Assembly (NCBI GenBank): GCA_026417035.1
Contig: JAOAEA010000017.1
Location: forward strand, 1-59,932
Reading direction: 5' to 3'
DNA length: 59,932 nt
Origin: Burkholderiales bacterium
GTDB lineage: Bacteria > Pseudomonadota > Gammaproteobacteria > Burkholderiales > SG8-39
Part shown: positions 1 through 6,389 of the stretch, in pieces
How positions within the stretch are numbered: position 1 is the stretch's first letter
Layout of the letters: each line of letters starts with the position of its first letter
The notes under the pieces: generated by a model
The model's database searches: none
Seen by the model: the letters and a program-made list of their open reading frames with translations, nothing else
What the model was told of the DNA's origin: nothing
Position numbers and translations under genes: made by a program

Positions 1-130
1 CCGAGATGTCGTCGAGGTAGAGGATGATCCGGTGCGAGAGGTCGAGCCCGCCGGTGACGACGTGCCCGAGCGACGCGGGCCCGGTCTCGGCAGCCGCGCC
101 GGCCTCCGCCGCGCTGGGCGCCAGGCTCAT
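1..130 (-). CDS. urtD: Urea ABC transporter ATP-binding protein UrtD (N-terminal part)
   Basis: Only the first 43 codons are in the window; the rest lies beyond base 1. The start ATG (128-130) overlaps the urtC stop in an ATGA arrangement, which indicates translational coupling. After an Ala-rich lead the peptide reads SHRIILYLDDIS, which resembles the beginning of UrtD proteins just before the ABC domain (the ILYLDDI stretch). No Walker motif is visible because of truncation. Function is inferred mainly from its place as the fourth gene of a clear urtABC operon: it would energise urea import from the cytoplasmic face together with UrtE, which is not seen here. Confidence 0.85.
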   Translation of the reverse strand, partial: MSLAPSAAEAGAAAETGPASLGHVVTGGLDLSHRIILYLDDIS

Positions 131-1320
131 GCCGGGTTCTCCACGGGCCGCTCGGCGCGCGGGGCGGCGGGGGCCGACGGCGCGGGTGCGGCCGCGGCGG
201 CCGATGCGGGCACTGCGGCCGCGGGCGCGCGGCGCCCGCGCAGCCGGCGCGCGAGGCCGACGACGCCGTCGGGCAGGAAGAGCGTCACGAGCACGAAGAG
301 CAGGCCGAGCACGTAGAGCCAGTACTCGGGCAGCCACACGGTGAACACGCTCTTCGCGCCGTTCACGAGGAACGCCCCGGCGACCGGGCCGACGATCGTG
401 CCGCGCCCGCCGACGGCGACCCAGATCACCATCTCGATCGAGTTCGCCGGCGACATCTCGCTCGGGTTGATGATGCCGACCTGCGGCACGTACAGGGCCC
501 CGGCGATGCCGGCGAGCACCGCCGACAGCGTCCAGGCGAAGAGCTTGTACCAGAGGGGATCGTAGCCGCAGAACATGACGCGGCTCTCGGCGTTGCGGAT
601 CGCGGTGAGCACGCGCCCGTAGCGCGACGTCACCAGCCAGCGCACGAGCAGGATCGCGCCGAGCAACGCCGCGCCGCTCGCGGCGAACAGCGCCATGCGC
701 GTCTCCTGCGTCGCGATCGGGAAGCCGAGGATGCGCTTGAAGTCGGTGAAGCCGTTGTTGCCGCCGAAGCCCGTGTCGTTGCGGAAGAAGAGCAGCATCG
801 CGGCGTAGGTGAGCGCCTGCGTGATGATGGAGAAGTACACGCCCCGGATGCGCGAGCGGAAGGCGAAGTAGCCGAACACGAACGCGAGCAGCCCCGGAAC
901 GAGCACGACAAGGAGCGCCTGCGCGACGAAACTGTCCGAGAGTGCCCAGTGCCAGGGGAATGCCTTCCAGTCGAGGAAGACCATGAAGTCCGGCATGTCC
1001 ACCTTGTACTGCCCGTCGGCGCCGATCTGGCGCATGAGGTACATCCCGAACGCGTAGCCGCCGAGCGCGAAGAAGAGCCCGTGGCCGAGCGACAGGATCC
1101 CGCCGAAGCCCCAGACGAGGTCGAGCGCCACCGCCACCATCGCGTAGCAGAGCATCTTGCCGACCAGCGCGACCGTGTAGTCGGATACGTGGAAGGGACT
1201 GCCTGGCGGCACCACCAGGTTCGCGAGCGGGAAGAGGACGAAGAGCGCGAGCGCGGCGATGCCGAACCCCGCCCAGCCCTTCGGACCATAGAGACGGCGC
1301 GCAAGACCCGGTTCGTGCAT
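127..1320 (-). CDS. urtC: Urea ABC transporter permease UrtC
   Basis: Inner-membrane permease of the LivM class, 397 aa, paired with UrtB to form the urea channel. The reading frame is open for a further 174 codons upstream, but the ATG at 1318-1320 begins MHEPGLARRLYGPKGW, followed by a first hydrophobic helix, and places the start just after the urtB stop (1332); I chose that. About ten hydrophobic segments are visible, including the family stretch SLGHGLFFALGGYAFGMYL and the late GRGTIVGPVAGAFLVN loop. The last 40 residues are a Pro/Ala-rich cytoplasmic tail with little family resemblance. Same operon as urtA and urtB. Confidence 0.93.
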   Translation of the reverse strand: MHEPGLARRLYGPKGWAGFGIAALALFVLFPLANLVVPPGSPFHVSDYTVALVGKMLCYAMVAVALDLVWGFGGILSLGHGLFFALGGYAFGMYLMRQIGADGQYKVDMPDFMVFLDWKAFPWHWALSDSFVAQALLVVLVPGLLAFVFGYFAFRSRIRGVYFSIITQALTYAAMLLFFRNDTGFGGNNGFTDFKRILGFPIATQETRMALFAASGAALLGAILLVRWLVTSRYGRVLTAIRNAESRVMFCGYDPLWYKLFAWTLSAVLAGIAGALYVPQVGIINPSEMSPANSIEMVIWVAVGGRGTIVGPVAGAFLVNGAKSVFTVWLPEYWLYVLGLLFVLVTLFLPDGVVGLARRLRGRRAPAAAVPASAAAAAPAPSAPAAPRAERPVENPA

Positions 1321-1331
1321 GGCCCCGCGCC

Positions 1332-2933
1332 CTAGGCTTCCACCGCCCGGCCCTTGAGGGCGAAGAGGCCTTGCGGGCGCTTCTGGATGAAGACGATGAT
1401 CAGCACGAGCACGGTGATCTTCGCGAGCACCGCGCCGGACCAGCCCTCGAGCAGCTTGTTCACGAGGCCGAGGCCGAGGCCGGCGTACACCGTGCCGGCG
1501 AGCTGGCCGACGCCGCCGACGACCACCACCATGAAGGAGTCGACGATGTAGCCCTGCCCGAGGTCCGGCCCGACGTTGCCGATCTGCGACAGCGCCGCCC
1601 CGGCGAGGCCGGCGATGCCCGCGCCGAGCGCGAAGGCCCACGCGTCGATACGGCCGGTGGGCACGCCGACGCAGCTCGCCATCGGGCGGTTCTGCGTGAC
1701 CGCGCGCACGAAGAGGCCAAGCCGCGTGCGGTTGAGCAGCAGCGCGATCATGCCCAGGACGGCGAAGGCGAAGACGATGATGACGATGCGGTTCCAGGGC
1801 AGCACGAGGTTCGGCAGCGCCTGGATGCCGCCCGACATCCACGCGGGGTTCTCGACCTGCACGTTCTGCGCGCCAAAGAGCGAGCGCACCGCCTGGATGA
1901 GGATGAGGCTCGCGCCCCAGGTGGCGAGCAGCGTTTCGAGCGGCCGGCCGTAGAGCCAGCGGATGACGGTGCGCTCGAGCAGGAGGCCGACGAGCGCGGC
2001 GGCCGCGAAGGCGACCGGGATCGCGGCGAGCAGGTACCAGTCGAACGCGGCCGGCGCGTAGGCGCGGAAGAGGTTCTGCACCACGTAGGTCGCGTAGGCG
2101 CCGATCATGATGAGCTCGCCGTGCGCCATGTTGATGACGCCCATCAGGCCGTAGGTGATGGCGAGGCCGAGCGCCGCGAGCATGAGGATGCTGCCGAGGC
2201 TCGCACCGGTGAAGAGCACGCCGAGGCGCTCGCCCCAGGCGAGGCGCGACTCGACCGAGCGCAGGCTGCGCGAGGCCTCGGCGCGCACGTCGCCATCGGG
2301 TTCCCTGAACTCGCCACCCGAACCGCGCTCGAGGAGGCCGGCGAGCATCGCGCGCGCCGCGGCGCTGTTCGCCGCGCCCAGCGTGCGCACCGCGTGCAGG
2401 CGCTTCTCGCGGTCGGGGCTCGCGAGCTCGAGCGCGGCGAGCGAGAACTCGAGAAGCGAGCGGATCCCGGGGTCGCTCTCCTTCGCCGCCGCCTTTTCGA
2501 TGAGCGGCAGCGCGGCCGGGTCGGCGCCCTGGGCGAGCTCCTTCGCGGCCGCGAGGCGCACGCGCGGGTCGGGGGAGACGAGCTTGAGCGAGGCGAGCGC
2601 CGCGCCGATCTCGCGACGCAGCCGGTTGTTGGCGATGACGTCCTCGCGCTCGGCGGGCAGCGGGCTCACCGCCTCGCCCGTGACCGCGTCGGTCGCCGCG
2701 TCGCCTTTCACCACGAGCACGCGCTTCCCGGCGGTCTGCACCTCGCCCTCGGCGAGCGCCGCGAGGAACGGCGCGGCCCGCGGATCGCCCTCCGCGACGA
2801 GCACCCGCAGCGCCGCGGAGCGCTCCTCGGCATCGCCGAACGCGAGCTTCTCCACCGCGGCGGCGTCGAGCGCGAGCGCGGGGCGCACGGCGGCGAGCGC
2901 GAGCAGGACGGCGAGGGCGAAGCGAAGTCTCAT
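1332..2933 (-). CDS. urtB: Urea ABC transporter permease UrtB
   Basis: 533-aa inner-membrane permease of the LivH class. It begins with a signal-like hydrophobic stretch (MRLRFALAVLLALAAVRPA) and then about 200 residues of periplasmic, helical HEAT-like sequence (repeated RLAAAKELA / RLHAVRTLG units). This extension separates UrtB from ordinary LivH. The membrane part starts near residue 230 (LGSILMLAALGLAITYGLMG) and contains the conserved MAHGELIMIGAYATY segment. The start ATG at 2931-2933 was chosen because it opens the signal-like segment. A 113-bp gap with strong hairpins separates it from urtA upstream. Confidence 0.94.
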   Translation of the reverse strand: MRLRFALAVLLALAAVRPALALDAAAVEKLAFGDAEERSAALRVLVAEGDPRAAPFLAALAEGEVQTAGKRVLVVKGDAATDAVTGEAVSPLPAEREDVIANNRLRREIGAALASLKLVSPDPRVRLAAAKELAQGADPAALPLIEKAAAKESDPGIRSLLEFSLAALELASPDREKRLHAVRTLGAANSAAARAMLAGLLERGSGGEFREPDGDVRAEASRSLRSVESRLAWGERLGVLFTGASLGSILMLAALGLAITYGLMGVINMAHGELIMIGAYATYVVQNLFRAYAPAAFDWYLLAAIPVAFAAAALVGLLLERTVIRWLYGRPLETLLATWGASLILIQAVRSLFGAQNVQVENPAWMSGGIQALPNLVLPWNRIVIIVFAFAVLGMIALLLNRTRLGLFVRAVTQNRPMASCVGVPTGRIDAWAFALGAGIAGLAGAALSQIGNVGPDLGQGYIVDSFMVVVVGGVGQLAGTVYAGLGLGLVNKLLEGWSGAVLAKITVLVLIIVFIQKRPQGLFALKGRAVEA

Positions 2934-2948
2934 CTCGAGCGGGGGCAG

Positions 2949-3040
2949 GGCTTGGAGCAGGGGAGCGCGCTCCCCTGCTCCAAGCCGCCTCGGGGAGGCG
3001 GCCGCGGCGCTTGCGGGACTCGCGCGCCGCGCGAGTCCCG
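2949..3040 (-). other. Three consecutive stem-loops between urtA and urtB
   Basis: Three perfect inverted repeats lie end to end. The first is a 38-bp uninterrupted palindrome at 2949-2986. The second has 6-bp arms CGCCTC/GAGGCG at 2986-2991 and 2995-3000. The third has 12-bp arms at 3014-3025 and 3029-3040 with a 3-nt loop. There is no U-run after them on the minus strand. They follow the binding-protein gene and precede the permease gene, the usual place for RNA structures that protect the 3' end of the first message and lower permease expression. Confidence 0.8.
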
Positions 3041-3046
3041 TCGCGC

Positions 3047-4327
3047 TCACTTCTTGCCCGTGAGCTCGGGCTCGTCCTTCTTCTTCTCGTTGCCGGGGAT
3101 GAACGGGCTCCACGGCTGGGCCTTGATCGGCCCCGCGGTCTTCCAGACGACGTTGAACTGGCCGTTCGGCTGCACCTCGCCGACGAACACCGGCTTCCAC
3201 AGATGGTGGTTCTTCTCGTCCATCTTCACCGTGAAGCCCGAGGGCGCCTTGAAGGTCTGCCCGCCCATCGCCGCGATCACCTTGTCGGTGTCGAAGCTCT
3301 TCGCCTTCTCGACCGCCGCCTTCCACATGTAGATGCCGATGTAGGTCGCTTCCATCGGGTCGTTCGTGAGCGGCTTGTCGGCGCCGGGGAGCTTCTTCGC
3401 CTTGGCGTAGTCGGCCCACTTCTTCTTGAACGCGTCGTTCTCGGGGTTCTTGAGCGACATGAAGTAGTTCCACGCCGCGAGGTGGCCGACCAGCGGCTTC
3501 GTGTCGACGCCGCGCAGCTCCTCTTCGCCGACCGAGAACGCGACCACGGGCACGTCGGTCGCCTTCAGGCCCTGGTTGCCGAGCTCCTTGTAGAAGGGCA
3601 CGTTCGAGTCGCCGTTGATCGTCGAGATCACGGCCGTCTTCTTGCCCTCGGACGAGAACTTCTTGATCTTGGCGATGATGGTCTGGTAGTCCGAGTGCCC
3701 GAAGGGCGTGTACTCCTCCATGATGTCGGCGTCGGAGACGCCCTTCGACTTCAGGAACGCGCGCAGGATCTTGTTGGTCGTGCGCGGATAGACGTAGTCG
3801 GTGCCGAGCAGCACGAAGCGGGTCGCGCCGCCGCCTTCCTTGCTCATCAGGTACTCGACGGCGGGGATCGCCTGCTGGTTCGGCGCGGCGCCGGTGTAGA
3901 AGACGTTCTTGGAGAGCTCCTCGCCCTCGTACTGCACCGGGTAGAAGAGCAGCCCGTTCAGCTCCTCGAATACCGGCAGCACCGACTTGCGCGAGACCGA
4001 GGTCCAGCAGCCGAACACCACGGCGACCTTGTCCTGCGTGAGGAGCTGGCGCGCCTTCTCGGCGAAGAGCGGCCAGTTCGACGCCGGGTCGACGACGACC
4101 GGCTCGATCTTGTAGCCCATCACGCCGCCCTTGGCGTTGATCTCGTCGATCGCCATCAGCGCGACGTCCTTGAGGACCGTCTCGCTGATCGCCATCGTGC
4201 CGGAGAGCGAGTGCAGGATGCCGACCTTGACCGTCTTCTGCTGCGCGTGGAGGCTCGAAGAGCCCAGGCCCGCCACCGCGATGGACGCGGCGACGGCGAG
4301 TGACTTCACAAACGAACGACGCTTCAT
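3047..4327 (-). CDS. urtA: Urea ABC transporter substrate-binding protein UrtA
   Basis: 426-aa periplasmic urea-binding protein. The N-terminus MKRRSFVKSLAVAASIAVAG combines a twin-arginine-like pair with a hydrophobic core ending near SLHAQQ, so export (possibly by Tat) and cleavage are expected. The mature part starts VKVGILHSLSGTMAISE and contains FGCWTSVSRKSVLPVFEE and GLLFYPVQYEGEE, which are hallmarks of UrtA rather than of amino-acid binding proteins. The start ATG (4325-4327) has a GGGAGG ribosome site a few bases upstream; an in-frame ATG 28 codons earlier lacks one and would lie at the sigma-54 promoter. It is the first gene of the urt operon. Confidence 0.96.
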   Translation of the reverse strand: MKRRSFVKSLAVAASIAVAGLGSSSLHAQQKTVKVGILHSLSGTMAISETVLKDVALMAIDEINAKGGVMGYKIEPVVVDPASNWPLFAEKARQLLTQDKVAVVFGCWTSVSRKSVLPVFEELNGLLFYPVQYEGEELSKNVFYTGAAPNQQAIPAVEYLMSKEGGGATRFVLLGTDYVYPRTTNKILRAFLKSKGVSDADIMEEYTPFGHSDYQTIIAKIKKFSSEGKKTAVISTINGDSNVPFYKELGNQGLKATDVPVVAFSVGEEELRGVDTKPLVGHLAAWNYFMSLKNPENDAFKKKWADYAKAKKLPGADKPLTNDPMEATYIGIYMWKAAVEKAKSFDTDKVIAAMGGQTFKAPSGFTVKMDEKNHHLWKPVFVGEVQPNGQFNVVWKTAGPIKAQPWSPFIPGNEKKKDEPELTGKK

Positions 4328-4394
4328 GGATGAATCCTCCCGGGGAAAGGGTGCCGTCGCCACGACCGTGAGAAACGGCGACACCCCGCACGGC

Positions 4395-4410
4395 AGCAAG
4401 GGCCGTGCCA
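4395..4410 (-). promoter_or_regulatory. Sigma-54 (RpoN) promoter of urtA
   Basis: Read on the minus strand the bases are TGGCACGGCCCTTGCT, an exact match to the -24/-12 consensus TGGCACG-N4-TTGCW. It lies 67 bp upstream of the urtA start codon and points toward it. Sigma-54 control of urea uptake by nitrogen limitation is known in many proteobacteria. The match and the placement are seen; activity is inferred. Confidence 0.85.
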
Positions 4411-4540
4411 CGCGCGGGAGCGCATTCCAGCGCGTTGATTACATGCGGTTTCGCGCGAGAGCCGCGCGCCGGAGGAATGGATCGCGGCGTGGCGCGCGCA
4501 GGGCCGCCGCGCGCGCGTGGTGCACCGCGAGGGAGCGCAG

Positions 4541-4555
4541 GCACGGATTCGGTGC
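4541..4555. promoter_or_regulatory. NtrC-like enhancer site
   Basis: The bases GCACGGATTCGGTGC form the dyad GCAC-N7-GTGC expected of NtrC binding sites. It lies about 130 bp upstream of the sigma-54 promoter, a normal enhancer distance. Only one good site is visible, whereas NtrC sites often come in pairs. Confidence 0.55.
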
Positions 4556-4618
4556 GTGCGGCTCCGACGCCGACGTGCACGCGACGGCGCGGGCCGTCGC
4601 GGCCCGCGCGGGGGCTCC

Positions 4619-5416
4619 CTATCGCTCGCCGAGCTGGCGCATGACGAGCCCGTTGACCATCCGCACGAGCGAGCGCGGATAGCGGTTGACGCTCGCCATC
4701 AGCTGGTTCATCGCACCGGGGACGCAGACCACGTCGCCCGCCATGCAGGCGCGGAAGGCGTCGCGCGCGACCCGCGCTTCGTCGTACACGAACACGTCGG
4801 GCACGCGCGCGGCGAGCGGGCTCTTCTTTCGGGCGCTGCGCACGCCCTCGGTCTCGGTGATGCCGGGGCAGACGGCCGTGACCGTGACGCCCGAGCCCTT
4901 GAGCTCCTCGGCGAGCCCCTCGGTGAGCGAGAGCACGAACGCCTTGGTCGCGGCGTACAGGGACAGGAACGGCACGGCCTGGAAGGCGGCGATCGACGCG
5001 ACGTTGAGGATGCGGCCCGCGCCGCGCTCGACCATCGGCGGGAGGAACGCGTGCGTGAGCTCGGCGAGCGCGGCCACGTTGAGCTCGACCATCTGCCGCA
5101 CCCGCTCCGGCGCCATCGCGGTGAACTCGCCGACTTCGTAGAAGCCGGCGTTGTTGACGAGCACGGCGACCCGCTCGCGGGCGAGCACGCGAGCGAGCGA
5201 CCGCGCCGCCGCGGGCGCGGCGAGGTCGGCCGGGAGCACGATGCTGCGCGTGCCGTGCTCGCGCCGGAGCTTCGCCGCGAGCGCCTTCATCGGCGCCTCG
5301 CGACGCGCCACCAGGGCGAGGTCGAACCCTTCGGCCGCGAAGAGCGGCGCGAGCGCCGCGCCGATGCCCGCCGACGCGCCCGTGACGAGCGCCATCCCCT
5401 TCGTCCTCTTGGCCAT
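4619..5416 (-). CDS. Short-chain dehydrogenase/reductase (SDR)
   Basis: 265-aa soluble NAD(P)-dependent oxidoreductase of the classical SDR family. The cofactor motif TGASAGIG lies at about residues 11-18, the NNAG motif follows (LVNNAGFYEV), and the catalytic Ser with Y-x-x-x-K reads YAATK. The C-terminal part (after PGITETEG) is diverged and substrate cannot be told. An ATG 17 codons upstream exists, but the ATG at 5414-5416 is preceded by GGGGGAG at a good distance and begins MAKRTKGMALVTG, as family members do. It stands alone, same strand as urt but 291 bp away. Confidence 0.85.
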   Translation of the reverse strand: MAKRTKGMALVTGASAGIGAALAPLFAAEGFDLALVARREAPMKALAAKLRREHGTRSIVLPADLAAPAAARSLARVLARERVAVLVNNAGFYEVGEFTAMAPERVRQMVELNVAALAELTHAFLPPMVERGAGRILNVASIAAFQAVPFLSLYAATKAFVLSLTEGLAEELKGSGVTVTAVCPGITETEGVRSARKKSPLAARVPDVFVYDEARVARDAFRACMAGDVVCVPGAMNQLMASVNRYPRSLVRMVNGLVMRQLGER

Positions 5417-5502
5417 TCCGCTCCCCCTGTCCCGGCGTGCCGTCGTCCGCGCCCCCGATGCTGGCACTGCGGCGGCGCGGAGGCAAAGCCTTCAGCACCG
5501 CC

Positions 5503-5685
5503 AACGCAGAGGACGCGGAGGACGCAGCGGCTCGCCAAGGCAGGGCTTTCTGCGGCGCGCCGCGCAGCCCGTGCGCTACGGAAGCGGCTCGCAACCGGGG
5601 CTCAACAGGGCTTCCCGGTCGATGGCCTGCCCGGACCCGTCCTCCGCGGCCCTCCGAGTGCCCCGCGACCTCTGCGTCGAGGGCT
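5503..5685. repeat. Degenerate inverted repeat island A (GACGCAGAGG type)
   Basis: The left arm is built of short GACGCAGAGG-like units (5503-5527). A right arm with the opposite sense (CCTCCGCGG, CTCTGCGTCG) follows at 5642-5685. The same pattern recurs at 16841-17035 and, in one orientation, near 26143-26190, always between genes. Confidence 0.6.
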
Positions 5686-5766
5686 TCGAACGGCCCTTCG
5701 ACTCGGCGCGTCGGGCGGGCCGCCCAGCTGTGGCGCGCGCCCGGCTGGCTCCGCCGGCGGGAAAGT

Positions 5767-5780
5767 TTGGCTTAGATCAA
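5767..5780. promoter_or_regulatory. Candidate FNR/ANR-type site upstream of hcrC
   Basis: TTGGCTTAGATCAA matches the dyad TTGAT-N4-ATCAA in 8 of 10 informative bases, with a perfect right half. It is 139 bp upstream of the hcrC start. An oxygen-responsive site would suit a 4-hydroxybenzoyl-CoA reductase, an enzyme of anaerobic metabolism. Two mismatches in the left half keep this tentative. Confidence 0.35.
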
Positions 5781-5918
5781 ACCCAATGCGGTATTCCGGT
5801 ACCAAAATAGCGATATTCGCCCCGGGGTGCCGCCGTTTCTCGGCCGGCGCCCCTGCCGCGGGACGGAGGGGCCCGCGGCGCGGGGCGCGCTGCGACCGGC
5901 ACCGGAGGAGGAGCTACC

Positions 5919-6389
5919 GTGCCCAAGCGATTGCTGACGCTCGCCGTCAATGGCCGCCGGCACGAGATCGCCGCGGACGGGCACGCCTTGCTCGTCGACG
6001 TGCTGCGCGACGCGCTCGGCCTCACCGGCACCAAGCAGGGTTGCGACGGCGGCGAGTGCGGCGCCTGCACGGTGCTCGTGGACGGCGCGCCGCGCCTGGC
6101 CTGCCTCACCCTCGCGGCGAGCGTCGAGGGCCGCGCGATCGAGACCATCGAGGGCCTCGCACGTTCCGGCCGGATGAGCGCGCTGCAGCAGGCGTTCCAC
6201 GAGCGTCTCGGCACGCAGTGCGGCTTCTGCACCCCCGGCATGATCATGGCCGCGGAGGCGCTGCTGCGCCGCACGCCGCACCCGGACGAGGCCGAGATCC
6301 GCGAGGCGCTCGCGGGGAACCTGTGCCGCTGCACCGGCTACGTGAAGATCATCGAGTCGGTGCGCGCCGCCGCGGAGGCGCGCCCGTGA
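5919..6389 (+). CDS. hcrC: 4-hydroxybenzoyl-CoA reductase, [2Fe-2S] subunit
   Basis: 156-aa small subunit of a xanthine-oxidase family enzyme; it carries two [2Fe-2S] clusters that pass electrons to the molybdenum site. The plant-ferredoxin-type cluster ligands are Cys42, 47, 50 and 62 (GCDGGECGACTV) and the second cluster ligands are Cys101, 104, 136 and 138 (CGFCTPG, CRCTGY). Length is standard for the family. The start is GTG (5919) with a strong GGAGGAGGAG site 5 nt upstream. It overlaps hcrA by four bases (GTGA). Naming it HcrC rather than another family member rests on the FAD subunit encoded downstream. Confidence 0.9.
   Translation: MPKRLLTLAVNGRRHEIAADGHALLVDVLRDALGLTGTKQGCDGGECGACTVLVDGAPRLACLTLAASVEGRAIETIEGLARSGRMSALQQAFHERLGTQCGFCTPGMIMAAEALLRRTPHPDEAEIREALAGNLCRCTGYVKIIESVRAAAEARP

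Larger units (their letters stand above)
4328..4618. other. urtA upstream region, no gene
   Basis: This 291-bp gap lies between urtA and the SDR gene, both on the minus strand. Besides the sigma-54 promoter (4395-4410) and the NtrC-like site (4541-4555), it is very GC-rich with runs of alternating GC, and I see no coding signal, terminator with T-run or RNA gene. Confidence 0.6.
5417..5918. other. Divergent intergenic region before the hcr genes
   Basis: 502 bp without a convincing gene between the SDR and hcrC. It contains a paired, degenerate repeat of the GACGCAGAGG type (left arm 5503-5527, reverse-complement-like arm about 5642-5685), a candidate FNR-type site at 5767-5780, and the short dyad GCGATATTCGC at 5810-5820. 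The stretch 5765-5820 is notably AT-richer than its surroundings, which fits a promoter area for hcrC. Confidence 0.6.

Noticed and set aside
1371-3332. 653-codon open frame on the plus strand opposite urtB
   Set aside because: Composition (Glu/Arg/Asp/His) is that of an antisense shadow; urtB on the other strand has clear membrane segments and family motifs.
4517-6385. Long open frame ahead of hcrA on the plus strand
   Set aside because: It runs antisense to the SDR gene and through an intergenic region and is Arg/Ala-rich without motifs; a typical shadow frame in GC-rich DNA. HcrA begins at the GTG at 6386.
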